DNA of 64,000 bases, from the NCBI GenBank assembly GCA_019916065.1, contig CM034236.1, positions 20,601,508 through 20,665,507 of the forward strand. Direction: 5' to 3'. A model generated the notes under the pieces. The model was not told where the DNA came from. It ran no database searches and saw only the letters and a list, made by a program, of their open reading frames with translations. Positions 34,081-45,355 of the stretch are shown here, one piece after another (the stretch's first letter is position 1; each line of letters starts with the position of its first letter). The translations under genes were made by a program, and so were the position numbers. The stretch comes from Vitellaria paradoxa. Its lineage: Eukaryota; Streptophyta; Magnoliopsida; Ericales; Sapotaceae.

Positions 34081-35039
34081 GGCTCCGTTTGGTAATGTTT
34101 TTGTTTTCTATTTTTCTGTTTATGTTTTCAAAATTTTGTAAATTAGTAATAGAAATATATTTGTTAAATCTGTTTACGTTTTTTTGTTTCCATCCTGTGT
34201 TTTTTTTTTCTATTGTAAGCATTTCGTTAATTCTAATACTTTATCTATTTTTGTTATACCATGTTAAAATAAATTATTTTACTCAAATATTTTATTAAAC
34301 TAAAATTATTTTTAATAAATAATATAATTAAATTAATATGCAATATCTATTATTAATTTATTTTTGATAAATAATTAAATTAATTTAGTTAATTTAATTA
34401 ATAAGAAATATATTTTTAAATTATTTTTAATAAATAATAAAATAAAATATATTAATTTAATTTAATAAATAATTTAATTAGTATAAATATTTTTTATTAA
34501 ATTATTTTTAGTAAATATTAAAATTAAATTAGTTAATTCTATTTAATTTAATAATTAATTTAAATAATATTAAATATATTTTCTTAAATTATTTTTAATA
34601 AATATCATAATTAAATTAATTAATTTAATAGAATATAATTTATTTAATTTATTTAATATGAATTATATTTTATTAAACTATTTAAATTATTATGAAATAT
34701 ATTTTATCCAATTATTTTTAATAAATAATATAATTAAATTATAATTAATATATTTTATATTTACTGGATTAAATGTATAATATTTATATTTTATTCAATT
34801 ATTTTTAATAAATAACATAATTAAATTAAATTAATGTAAAATGCATTTATTAAATTCAATTAATTTTGAAAAAACTAGTAAAATTAAATATTTCATGAAA
34901 ATAAAAAATTAGTAATTATAAACAAAATTGTATTTTCAAATGCATTTTCAATTTTTCATTTTAGAAAAAACAAAACGATAACAGAAAATAAAAACATATA
35001 AATGTAACCAGAAAAATAACAATGTTAACAAACGGCCCC
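34081..35039. mobile_element. MITE-like element (959 bp) with imperfect terminal inverted repeats
   Basis: Starts GGCTCCGTTTGGTAATG and ends CAAACGGCCCC (complement GGGGCCGTTTGTTAAC). The repeats continue as tttttctg motifs inside. Flanks are caaa and aaaa, compatible with a 3-bp AAA duplication. The interior is nearly pure A/T without coding capacity. Superfamily is not certain (hAT, Mutator or PIF-like). Confidence 0.55.
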
Positions 35040-35290
35040 AAAAAGTTCAATCAACAATTATCAGAATTTTCAACAACATAAATTCAACAACAAAAAATCG
35101 GCACAATCTCTCAACATGATAAGACAATATTGAAATAAAAAAGGGCAATTTCATAGGCCACTCACAATAACAGAATAAAAAGTTCTCATCAAACATAAAC
35201 TTAGAAATTCTCTCTCAATAACAAAAACCTAATTAATCAACAGCAAAAGATCAATATAAATCAACAATAGTCCTATAATCTGTGAATGAA
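35040..35290. repeat. caaca-rich block of CACTA copy 2
   Basis: Counterpart of 13600-13930 in copy 1, with tcaacaattatc/attcaacaac-type repeats. Confidence 0.5.
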
Positions 35291-35627
35291 ATAACCAACA
35301 ATGTGAAAGCCAGAGAAATTTGGTAGGGGCAACAAACCAAAATACACTTGATTACCAATACAAGAGTGTGATTGTTTGACAATAAACACCAACACAATCA
35401 TATATGAAATTTTTCCCCAAAAAAAAAAAAAAAAAGCAGTACAACAATGGTTAAAGGTGCAACCAAAAAAAAATCAAAGTCCAACTTACCTGAATTTAGT
35501 TGATTAAGGGAAATAAGAGAGATTTAAGGGAGGTCCACGACAGTAATTAGTAGCCAAAAGGGATAGCAGCAGCTCTGGCTGGCAACCTTGGTGCTCTGGC
35601 ACGCATAGCTCCAATAAAAAAAGAGAA

Positions 35628-35800
35628 GGGAGTGAAGAGATGATGGGAGAGAAGAAAAGGAGTGCAAGAGAGGTGAGGGGGGAGAAAAGAGAGAGTGAAA
35701 GAGAGATGAGGGAAGAGATTAGAGTGAAAGAGCAAAGAGGGGGAGGATTGATTTTGGGGGAATTAGGGCCAAAGCAAGAAAGGGGGGGAAAGTTTGGTGG
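35628..35800. repeat. GA-rich block of CACTA copy 2
   Basis: Purine runs equivalent to 14066-14345. The open frames on both strands here (35504-35855) are products of low complexity. Confidence 0.6.
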
Positions 35801-35819
35801 GAAATTAATTGGGCTCATT

Positions 35820-35894
35820 AATGACTACCTCAAGGCAGTTGATCATATAGTCTAAAATAGTTATGATTTGTAGTTTAGACAACTGCTTCATAGT
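35820..35894 (-). other. CACTA copy 2 subterminal region, left piece
   Basis: Holds gactacctcaaggcagttg, the counterpart of gaccgcctcaaggcgatc in copy 1. It is cut at 35894 by gypsy element 2 and resumes at 44490. Confidence 0.65.
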
Positions 35895-37665
35895 TATAAT
35901 GACCTAAAAATTTTAAATCTTACTTTGATTATTTTTTTATATTTAATTTCGTAATAAAGAATTTAATCAATTTAAATTTTGTTGAGACATTAATTAAATA
36001 TTTATTTTATTGTAGATGCACGGTAGGTATGAGAATTTTATTTGAATATTTAAATAATTTATTTTATTATAAAATATGATTTAATTTTAATTAAATAAAA
36101 TATTAAATTTTTCTTAACTAACGGTGTGTTTTGCTAAAATATATGTGTATATGGACTAGAATTCAACTTCAAGTTGAATTTTAACTAGGTAGTTAATATT
36201 ATAATTATGTAATATTTCGGGGTGACATTTACAATCCAACTTCAAATTGGATTCTATCATCTAACAGTAGCCTTTGATATATATATACATATATATATAT
36301 TCATACAATTCACGTTCAGTGGACAAAAAGAAAAAAGAGAGAGAAAAGGATTTCAAATCCAATTTGGATTCACATAGGCAGCCGTATATATATATATATA
36401 TATGTATACTTAAGGGGGGATGCGGAGTAAGGTTATTTGGCAGGAAGGAAAAAAAAAAGGAAAAAGAGAGTTGGCGTTCGCTGAGCATTTGACCAGGAGA
36501 AATTTTTTTCGATGCTCGTGATTTGGCAGCTCCATATTAGTCACGTTAATCCAAAGGCTTTTTCTTTCAATCGGAAGCATTTTTCCTCATTTTTCTTCTA
36601 CAAATTTAATTGAGGTAGGGTTGGAGTGAAATTAAAATTATATTAATTATGTGTGGTTTAATTTTGTGAATTCTTTGTGATTATTTAGTTTACTGTTACA
36701 TGATAAATTATATGATTGTGGATGTCTTATGGATTGGAAAAATATGTAGAAATTGATTTTGATTTTGAGGAATTAAAATTTAGTTGATGTAAAAATTTTA
36801 AATTTTAAAATTTGTGTTTTTTTATGGAACTTTGTAGAAGGAAAAGAAATATTTTTAAAGTATGTTTAGGATTTGAATAAATAAATAATTATTTATTCAT
36901 TGATTTTACGATTTTGGTTTTGGGTTGTGAGAGGTATCGGGATAAATAGTTGGAGCTGAAAGCTTTGCTGGTGAAAGACCAAGAACCCGTGCGGGATTAG
37001 ATTATCATGTCCAGTAGGCTAGTAACCTACGAAGCATTGATGAGTTGATATTTTAGTATCATATGGCTAAGCATAGGTTTACCAGGTAGCGGTACCTAAC
37101 CCAACAATTAATAATATAGTTTGTTAAAATAATTTATTTTATTTAATGTTGTGTTCAAAATATTTAAATTTAAATTTAAATATTTTTGATATGTGATGTA
37201 TGTTGACATGACATGTTAGAGATTTATGCTAGGACACTTGTGCATGATTTATTTAATTTTTTTTCTCCGAGCACCAGTTGATTATTTTAATAAACATTAC
37301 TATATTGTGCTTAAGCCCTACAGTTTTAGATGCAGATGCAAATATTGCACCAGACGATGGTTGTGATGGGACTACTTAGGCAAAGTTGGTATTTCAAATA
37401 GCTCGTTAAATTTATTTTAGGGAGAAGACTGCATAATTTTTTTTTAGTTTAATTTGTTTTCCTTTGATTAGATTTTGATTATTGTATGTGTCTCGGTTTG
37501 GGAGACAAGAGATGGATTGATTTATTTAATTTTTCTAAATTTGGAGAGATTATTAGTTTATTATTATTAAATATATTTGGCTCTGATTACTTTGAATTGA
37601 TGGTTTTGGTAATCTATGGTGGTTTGTTCACTCTCCCGGGTTTGTGAAAAATTCAGGGCACGGCA
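35895..37665 (+). repeat. 5' LTR of gypsy element 2
   Basis: 1771 bp. Begins TATAATGACC (TG has become TA; the 3' LTR has TGTAATGACC) and ends cagggcacggca. Contains two TA microsatellites (36276-36300 and 36387-36403), shared in part with the 3' LTR. Confidence 0.92.
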
Positions 37666-37683
37666 GATTGGTATCAGACTCTA
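37666..37683 (+). other. Primer-binding site (initiator Met tRNA type)
   Basis: ttggtatcagactctaggtt starts 2 nt after the LTR. It is close to the TGGTATCAGAGC complement of the tRNA-iMet 3' end used by most plant LTR elements. Confidence 0.85.
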
Positions 37684-37835
37684 GGTTAGAATACCTAGGG
37701 ATAGTGGGGACTAAGGGTTCTATGTGATAGGATGCTTATGTGTCTTATAGGATTTTGGGAAAGTTATTGGTAATCGGAATTGTGAATTGATAATAATCAG
37801 TTTCTTATTCTCTTTCTGATTTCCATTCTCAGAAG

Positions 37836-39240
37836 ATACCTCCACGTGTTGTTAATGCTAGCAGTAGGGGTTGTGGTCAAGGTCGTGGCCAAGGTCATGG
37901 TTGCGATCATGGCTGAGGTCAAGGACGGGGACGAGGAGTCCCGGTAATTAAGGATATGCACATGCAACCTGACATGGCTCGGGATCAGGAGTCACATGCA
38001 GGAATTGGAGCAAAGCTACTACCAGGAACGGCTGATGCACAGTAGGGAGTTAAGGTCCCACCTGGTACTAGAGTTCTACTAGAGGTTAGAGACGTGCCTC
38101 AGGCAGAAGGCAAGCAAGCGAGGGTGGCTAATACACCACAAGCTATTAATGATTAAGCCAAAGTGGCCAATGTTTCTCAAGGAGGTTCAGTTAACCCCAA
38201 AGAATTTCTATGGAATATATCCACGGCAATGATGAAGATGGTAGGAGGAGTACAAAACGACGAATCCATTTCAGCATTAACTAGGTTCAAGAGGATGAAT
38301 CCACCAACATTTGATGGGGAAGCAGATCCAGAGACGGTTGAGAGTTTCCTATCACAGTACAGGAGGATATTTAATACAATAGGATTATTCAGGATAAGGT
38401 GTAGGTATCTTACACAGCATTTCAATTAACTGGAAAGGCGCGTGATTAGTGGACATCTATAGAAGATTCTCAAGATGTGAGTGAAATAACTTGGGAGAAA
38501 TTCAAGGAGATGTTTAGGGAATAGTTTTTCTACTGCCAATGAGAGATGCAAAAAGAGATGAGTTCATGAATTTAATCCAAGGTACGATGACAGTTTTAAA
38601 GTATGAGCGTAAGTTCTTTGGTCTTCTAAGTATGCATAGAGATGGTTTCGACAGAGTATAACAAATGCCAAAGATTTAAGAGGGGTTTAAGACCAGCCAT
38701 TAGGGGTAGGGAAGAACTTCTACATTTGGAAGGCTACAAAATGTTGACATCCCAAGCTATGATAGTAAAGAAAGACTTAAATGACATGAGGCAGCAAATA
38801 GATAATAGGCAGGGTAAGAGTTCAGCTTCTCCACCAGACAACAAAAATAAAAAGAGGCAAAGAGAAGATTCACAGTATCAGTAGAGCCGTGCACCTCCTA
38901 CTCATTCTATAGTAGGGATAACCTCACAAAGTTCAATTCTTTGCTTCCAGTGTAAACAACCAAGACGTCGAAAGTCAAAATACCCTCGGATCAAGTAGAG
39001 TTGAGCAGAGGATTGAATCGAGGTCATGTTACCAGTGTGGCTAGTAGGGCCATATTCAAAGAGATTGTCTGCAACAACAGGAGAATTCAAGTGCTGTTTG
39101 ACCGCAGCAACCCACTCAGTCAGTTTCTTATCAGCAGAGTTGTAGACCAGCAAGGTCACAGGCCATGCAATCGTAATTTTCGAGAGTAACCCAAGGTGGA
39201 TCTCAACAAGGCTAGAGAGGTAGCAAGCCACCAGCTACAC
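37836..39240 (+). pseudogene. gag pseudogene of gypsy element 2
   Basis: Gag nucleocapsid precursor. The expected start (MPPR...) reads ATA-CCT-CCA-CGT at 37836, so the initiator appears lost by ATG to ATA. A Gly/Arg-rich stretch follows, then an open part 38163-38429 with MNPPTFDGEADPETVESFLS, the usual gag motif 'PPxFxGxxDPxxAExWL'. Next come ARD*WTS, ITWEKFKEMF and RFKRGLRPAIRG (38642-38884). A zinc knuckle CYQCG-GHIQRDC is at 39027-39068, with two TAG codons (39042, 39045) inside it. A second, degraded knuckle (LCFQCKQP) lies near 38940. Not functional. Confidence 0.83.
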
Positions 39241-39296
39241 AAACACAGGGAAGAGTTTTTGAATTGATATGAGATGATGGGCTTGCTGAACCGATT

Positions 39297-41300
39297 GTGA
39301 CTAGAGGTACTTTTCTTTTTTTTACTTCTAGAGCCACAGTACTTATAGCTACTGGAGCATCGCACTTGTTCATTTCTACACATTTTGCATCTGTATTAAA
39401 ATTAATTATGGAACAATTGGTCCCACCTGTGCATGTCGAGACGCCAATTGGGGGTCATACTACCTTAACTCAGATTTGTAAAGGGTGTGAGATCACCATA
39501 ATTGATGAGATTTCTGCATCCGACCATCATTTGTTGTTCGACTTGATTGTGTTAGAGATGAACAACTTTGACATTATTCTCAGTATGGATTGGCTATCTG
39601 TTTATCGAGCAATAATAGATTGTGCTAAAGGGAAAGTAACCTTCTATACACTTGAGGGTGACCAGATACGATTCACAGGTGACCGTAGAGATTCTTTAGT
39701 CACACCTTTTCTAGATGGACAGAGAAGGGTTGATTTGTATAGTTTGTTCGCCAGCTTAGGTTTGGAGAATGAGGAGGTGAGCAGTGAGGTAGAGTTGCCA
39801 CCAATTGTGTGTGAGTTTCCAAATGTATTCCCGAAGGACTTGACAGAGTTGCCACTAGAACGGAAAGTGCAATTCAGTATTGATCTGGTTTCAGGCACGA
39901 AGTCGATATCTGTGGTGTCTTATAGACTTACTCTAGTAGAACTGGTTGAGCTAAAGACTCAACTTGAGGACCTGATTGCTAAAGGTTTCATTCATCCTAG
40001 TACTTCACCGTGAGGAGCATGGGCATTATTCGTGACAAAGAAAGATGGCTCGATGTAGATGTGCATCGACTACAAAAAGCTAAATAGGGTGACAACAAAG
40101 AATAAATACCCACTGCTGAGGATCGACGACTTGTTTGACCAGCTCAGGGGTTCATAGTGTTTTTTGAAGATTGATTTGAGATCAGGGTAACATCAATTGA
40201 GAGTGAAGAAGGAAGATATACCAAAGACAGGTTTTAGGACTTGATACGGGCATTATGAGTTTTTAGTGATGCCTTTTGGGTTGACAAATGCCCTCGTAGC
40301 TTTTATGGATTTGATGAATAGGATATTCAGTGCTTACTTAGATAAATTTGTGGTAACATTCATTGATGACGTCTTAGTGTATTCTCGATGCAAGGAAGAG
40401 CACAAGGAGCATTTAAGATTAGTACTTCAAACTCTATGGAAGCACAAGCTTTACGCCAAGTTAAGTAAGTTAATTTTGGCTTAAAGAAGTGAAGTTTCTT
40501 GGCCATGTCATGTCTAGTGAAGGAGTATCAGTAGACCAATCTAAGATAGAAGTAGTTATAGATTGGCCATGACCAAAGACAGTATTTGAGATTCGAAGTT
40601 TCTTAGGATTAGCCAGATATTATTGAAGGTTTGTTCAGGATTTTTCAAGGTTAGCCGCACCAATGACTAGGTTAACTCGAAAAGGAGTGAAATTTGTATA
40701 GGATGGGGCTTGTGAAAAGTCATTTCAAGAGTTGAAAATGAGATTAACTTCTACACTAGTGTTTGTGATTTCAGAAAGAGGATTGAGTTATACAGTGTAT
40801 TATGATGCATCTAAAGAGGGATTAGGGTGTGTGCTAATGCAAGGAGGTAGGGTTGTAGCCTACGAGTCAAGACAGTTAAAGATTCATGAGCAAAATTATC
40901 CAATACATCACCTAGAGTTAGCAGCAGTAATTTATGCTTTGAAGAGTTGGAGACATTATCTATATGGAGAGAAGTTTAAAGTATTCTCAGATCACAACAG
41001 TTTGAAGTATATCTTTACCCAGAAGGATTTAAATTTGAGACAAAAGGAGATGGATGGAATACATGGAAGACTATAACTTTGAATTACAATATCACATAGG
41101 GAAAGCAAATGTGGTTGCGAATGCCCTTAGTCAGAAGACTCATAATGTTTTAGCTAGCCTTATAATGAGGGAATGGAATACGATTAGGGAAATTTGTGAG
41201 TTTGATCTTTACCAAATAGAAGAAGAAGGACATGCAACTCTTTTTTCTTTGGTAGCACAACCGACATTGGTCACTCGTGTTATAGAGGCTTAAATATTAG
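39297..41300 (+). pseudogene. pol pseudogene of gypsy element 2: protease, reverse transcriptase, RNase H
   Basis: A 238-aa open stretch (39297-40013) holds the protease and linker. The catalytic Asp of DTGASHxFI is Ala here (LIATGASHLFIS; codon 39348-39350). It ends with NVFPKDLTELPLERKVQFSI. RT continues after a TGA (expected Trp) with [35 protein letters not shown] and the catalytic [10 protein letters not shown] (40356-40384). RNase H (40732-41076) keeps [21 protein letters not shown] and [10 protein letters not shown]. At least eight stops or shifts are visible. The RNase H stretch is the best preserved part. Confidence 0.88.
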
Positions 41301-41314
41301 ATGTTGAGTCTGAT

Positions 41315-42660
41315 GTGAATCAGGCAAAGGTGTTAAGTGTAGAAGGATTACCAGGCTGGACCTTTAATACAGATAGTGGTTTGAGATATCTAGGTAGATT
41401 ATTTGTGCCAGCATCTATTCGAGACGGGGTCTTAAGAAAGTTTTATCACTCCAAACTTGCAGTGCATCCAGGAGGTACAAAGATATATCATGACTTATAC
41501 CAACAATTCTTTTGGGTAGGAATGAAAAAAGAAGTGGCAAAATTCATTAGTAGGTGCCTTACTTATCAACAAGTCAAGGCTAAACATTAGAGACTGGCAG
41601 GTATGTTACAGCCACTACTAGTATCAAGGTGGAAATAGAAGAATGCGACAATAGATTTTGTTTGTGCGTTATCGAGATCATGGAAGAGTCATAACACAAT
41701 TTGGGTACTGGTGGATAGATTGACAAAGTCAACTCATTTTCTACCTAACTGATTCTATAGATACTCTTGCTCAACTTTATATCAGGGAGATTGTAAGACT
41801 TCGCGGAGTTCTAGTTTCCATTGTCTTAGATAGGGATTCTCGTTTCATCTCCCAATTTTGGCAGGGTCTCCAAACAACTATGGGGACTCGATTGTTAATT
41901 AGTACAGCCTTCCACCCGCAGACTGATGAATAATCAGAACGATCTATTCAAATTCTAGAAGATATGCTCAAAGCTTGTGTACTTGATTTCCAAGGCAGTT
42001 GGGAAGATTACTTACCACTAGTAGAATTTTCCTATAATAACAGTTACCAGTCAAGTATTAGGATGGCACCTTTCGAGGCATTATATGGTAGGCCATGTAG
42101 ATCACCATTTTGTTAGACTGAAATAGGAGAAGCTACAATTATTAGGCCAGAGCTTGTTAGGGAAACCACTGAGAAAGTTAAAGTTATTCGCCAAAGATTT
42201 GAGATGGCGCGGAGCTGCCAGAATAGCTATGCTAACCAAAGACAGAGACCACTAGAGTTTGAGGTGAAAAATCATGTGTTCTTAAAGGTCTCATCATGAA
42301 AGGGGGTGTTTCGTTTTGGTTGTAGAGGGAAGCTTTCACCTAGATTTATTTGATCATTTGAGATGTTGGCTAAAATTAGAGATGTGCCATACCATCTTAC
42401 CTTGCCACCACAATTATCCAGTGTACATAATGTTTTTCGTATATCAGTGCTGAGAAAGTATAATGCTAAACGATCACATGTTCTTGATTGGACCGAGCTT
42501 GAGATTGACTCAGACGTGACATACGAAGTGAGACCAGTGAAGATTTTAGATTCACGAGAACAAGTGCTAAGAGGGAAGACCATTCACTTAGTTAGAGTGT
42601 TATGGAAGCGTCATGGTGTCGAGAAGTGTCTTGGGAACAGGAGTTAGAAATAAGGAAAAA
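41315..42660 (+). pseudogene. integrase pseudogene of gypsy element 2
   Basis: The N-terminal zinc domain is readable (41315-41590): RKFYHSKLAVHPGGTKIYHD, QQFFWVGMKKEVAKFISRCL, but the last Cys of the HHCC set is Tyr (CLTYQQ, codon 41564-41566). The core follows in broken frames (WVLVDRLTKSTHF about 41703; STAFHPQTD about 41905; [20 protein letters not shown] about 42018). The C-terminal tail (42363-42647) has LPPQLSSVHNVFRISVLRKY and LRGKTIHLVRVLWKRHGVEK, the chromodomain-like end of Tekay-type elements. Non-functional. Confidence 0.85.
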
Positions 42661-42713
42661 ATATGCAGAATTATTCAATGATTTAGGTATTTTTTAAATT
42701 TCAATGAAATTTT

Positions 42714-42729
42714 TTTAAAGAGGGTACGA
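42714..42729 (+). other. Polypurine tract of gypsy element 2
   Basis: aaagagggtacga just before the TG of the 3' LTR at 42730. Confidence 0.6.
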
Positions 42730-44489
42730 TGTAATGACCCAGGAATTTCAAATCTTGCTTTGATTATTTTTTTATATTTAATTTCGTAATAAAGAATTTA
42801 GTCAACTTAAATTTTGTTGATACATTAATTAAATATTTATTTTATTGTGGATGCACGGTGGATATGAGAATTTTATTTGAATATTTAAATAATTTATTTT
42901 ATTATAAAATGTGATTTAATTTTAATTAAATAAAATATTAAATTTTTCTTAACTAACGGTGTGTTATACTAAAATATATGTGTACATGGACTAGAATTCA
43001 ACTTCAAATTGAATTTTAACTAGTAGTTAATATTATAATTATTTAATATTTCGGGGTGACGTTTACAATCCAACTTCAAATTGGATTCTATCATCTGACA
43101 GTAGCCTTAGATATATATATACATATATATATTCATAGAGTTCACATTCAGTGGACAAAAATAAAAAAGAAAAGGATTTCCAAGCCGATTTGGATTCACA
43201 TAGGCAACCGTATATATATATATACTTTAGGAGGGACACCGAGTAAGGTTATTTGGCAGGAAGAAAAAAAAATGGGGGGAAAAGAGAGTTGGTGTTGGCA
43301 AAGCATTCGGCAAGGAGAAATTTTTTCTCGTGCTCATGATTTGGTAGCGCATATTCACATTAATTCAGAGGCTTTTTTCTTTCAATTGGAAGCATTGTTC
43401 CTTGTTTTTTTTTTCTGCAAATTTAATTGAGGTAAGGGTGGAGTGAAATAAAAATTAAATTAATTATGTGTGGTCTAATTTTGTGAACTCTTTGTGATTA
43501 TTTGGTTTACTGTTACATAATAAATTATGTGATTATGGCTGACTTATAGATTGGAAAAATATGTATAAATTGATTTTGATTTTGATTTTGAGGAATTAAA
43601 ATTTAGTTGGTTTAAAAATTTAAAATTTTAAAATTTATGTTTTATTATGGAACCTTGTATAAGGAACAGAAATATTTTTACAGTATGTTTAGGATTTGAA
43701 TAAATAAATAATTATTTATTCATTGATTTTACGATTTTGGTTTTGGATTGTGAGAGATACCGGGATAAGTAGTTGGTGCTGAAAGCTACACTAGTGAAAG
43801 ACCAGGAACCTGCGCGGGGTTGGGTTATCGTGTCCAGTAGACTAGTAACTTACAAAGCATTGATGAGTTGATATTTGGTATCCTATGGCTGAGGCATAAG
43901 TTGACTATGTAGCGGTACCTAACTCAATAATTAATAATATAGTTTATTAATATAATTTATTTTATTTAATGTTATGTTTAGAATATTTAAATTTAAATTT
44001 AAAAATTTTTGATATGTGATGTATGTTGACATGACATGTTAAAGATTTATGCTAGGACACCCGTGCATGATTTCTTTAACTTTTATCTTTCTCTAAGCAC
44101 CAGTTGATTATTTTAATATACATTAGTATATATTGTGCTTATATCCTTGCAACTTTAGATGTAAGTACAAGTGTTGCACTAGACGATGGTCATGATGGGA
44201 CCGCTTAGGCAGATTTGATATTTCGAGTAGCTCGTTAAATTTATTTTAGGGAGAAGATTGCATTTTTTTTTAGTTTAATTTTTTTCCTTTGATTGGATTT
44301 TTATTATTGTATGCGTCTCGGTTTGGGAGACAAAAGATGGATTTATTTATTTAATTTTTTCTATATTTGGAGATTATTAGTTCATTATTATTAAATATAT
44401 TTGGATTTGATTACTTTGAATTGATGATTTTAGTGATCTATGGTGGTTTGTTCACGCTCTTGGGTTTGTGAAAAATTCAGGGCGCGACA
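42730..44489 (+). repeat. 3' LTR of gypsy element 2
   Basis: 1760 bp, TGTAATGACC to cagggcgcgaca. Aligns along its length with 35895-37665. The open frame 43056-43430 inside it is not a gene. Confidence 0.92.
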
Positions 44490-44539
44490 ATAGCGGTCGA
44501 GCGTATATGGGGCCCTCTATAACAGCATTTCTAGTAGTG
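44490..44539 (-). other. CACTA copy 2 terminus, right piece
   Basis: Continues 35894 after the gypsy insertion (agcggtcgagcg), ending in ctagtagtg; on the minus strand this is the terminus CACTACTAGAAATGCTG. Confidence 0.7.
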
Positions 44540-44939
44540 AGAGAAAAGAAATACTAGATTTACATTGACCACATGTTAGATCATCGTGCGAGATCTTCTC
44601 AATTCTAGTTCATCTCATGAGTTTAAGCCACTTGTTACGGTGAACATTATCTGGCCCTCGTATGACGATTTCTCATTTTAGCTTATATCGCTCCCTAAAC
44701 ATTAGGGAAAGGCTATGGTGTTTTAAATTTTTATTTATTTATTTTTATTTTAACAATATCAATAGTTAGATCTATAGTTAAAGAGGATTTAACCATTAAA
44801 TGCAAAACCACTATAATAGTGCATATTATGAGGTAATATTTTAGAAGATGTGTGTTAATTGGGTGATTAGTTAAATAGGTGTGTGATGATGTTTGTGCTA
44901 GAAAATAGACTAGCAAACAACCCAAGTTCTTGCACGTAG
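44540..44939. other. Spacer between two CACTA elements, no gene seen
   Basis: 400 bp of ordinary sequence with no recognisable ORF, repeat or terminus. Confidence 0.5.
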
Positions 44940-44984
44940 TACTAGAAATATAAGTATTGCCGGATTGAATTTTCAGGCAACCAT

Positions 44985-45170
44985 TTTTAGCGATCGCAGA
45001 AAGATTATTAACAACTGCTTTGGGTAGTCAATGAGATGGGGGTCGTAAATGTACTGTGACTGGGTTATTCGCGATCAAAAATTTGTGCAACTACTTTTGG
45101 CAGTCACTAAAAGAACATGTACAACAGCTTTAGTGAGTGCTTTGACAGTCGCTAATACTAGCATTATAAT
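44985..45170 (+). repeat. Left subterminal repeats of CACTA element 3
   Basis: Motifs such as agcgatcgcag, cgcgatcaaa, ggcagtcactaaaag, gacagtcgctaat alternate in both orientations over 190 bp. They are degenerate versions of the gcggtcgctaa motif clear at the right end. Confidence 0.65.
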
Positions 45171-45177
45171 CAAGTAA

Positions 45178-45355
45178 AGCACTTCTCTATTTCCCCTCCC
45201 TCTTTTATTTTATTCTCCCTCTCTCTGTTTTTCCCTCCCTTCCTCTATTTCTTGTGTACCCCCATCTCGCCTCCCCCTACCAGCCAGCGACACTGTTGAT
45301 CCATGCCACGGGGACCCTTCAGGTAGCTCTCTCTCTCTCTCTATATATATATATA
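45178..45355 (+). repeat. C/T-rich block with (CT)n(AT)n, CACTA element 3
   Basis: ccctccctctttt, ctccctctctctg, (ct)8 at 45325-45341 and (at)n at 45341-45353. Position and strand match the GA-rich blocks of the two minus-strand CACTA copies. Confidence 0.65.

Larger units (their letters stand above)
35895..44489 (+). mobile_element. Complete Ty3/gypsy (Tekay/Del-like) retrotransposon 2
   Basis: All landmarks are present: 5' LTR 35895-37665, initiator-Met primer site, gag, protease, RT, RNase H, integrase, purine tract, 3' LTR 42730-44489. Flanking 5-mers are ATAGT (35890-35894) and ATAGC (44490-44494), a TSD with one change. The total of 8.6 kb is a little short of typical Tekay elements. 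LTRs agree at roughly 94% over the first 350 bp by eye. All ORFs are interrupted, many by changes that look like C to T. It interrupts the terminus of CACTA copy 2. Confidence 0.93.
26490..44539 (-). mobile_element. CACTA element copy 2 with nested insertions
   Basis: The right terminus (44539) read on the minus strand is CACTACTAGAAATGC; the left end candidate (26490, + strand) is CACTACTTGGAGAAC. Both are followed by subterminal sequence with cgctcg(a/g)cc/gtc and ccttgaggc motifs, also seen in copy 1. In between are a transposase remnant (32213-32920) and the copy 1-like order of AT-rich, caaca-rich and GA-rich blocks. The rest is later insertions: hAT, satellite, MITE and gypsy element 2. 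The flanks are aaa and aga, not a perfect 3-bp TSD, so pairing of these two ends is tentative; the right end is firmer. Confidence 0.5.

Noticed and set aside
34056..34298. 80-codon hydrophobic frame and its antisense partner at 33974-34222
   Set aside because: They span the MITE-like terminus and T-rich interior; composition artefact.
43056..43430. 124-codon frame
   Set aside because: Inside the 3' LTR of gypsy element 2; the 5' LTR does not keep it open.
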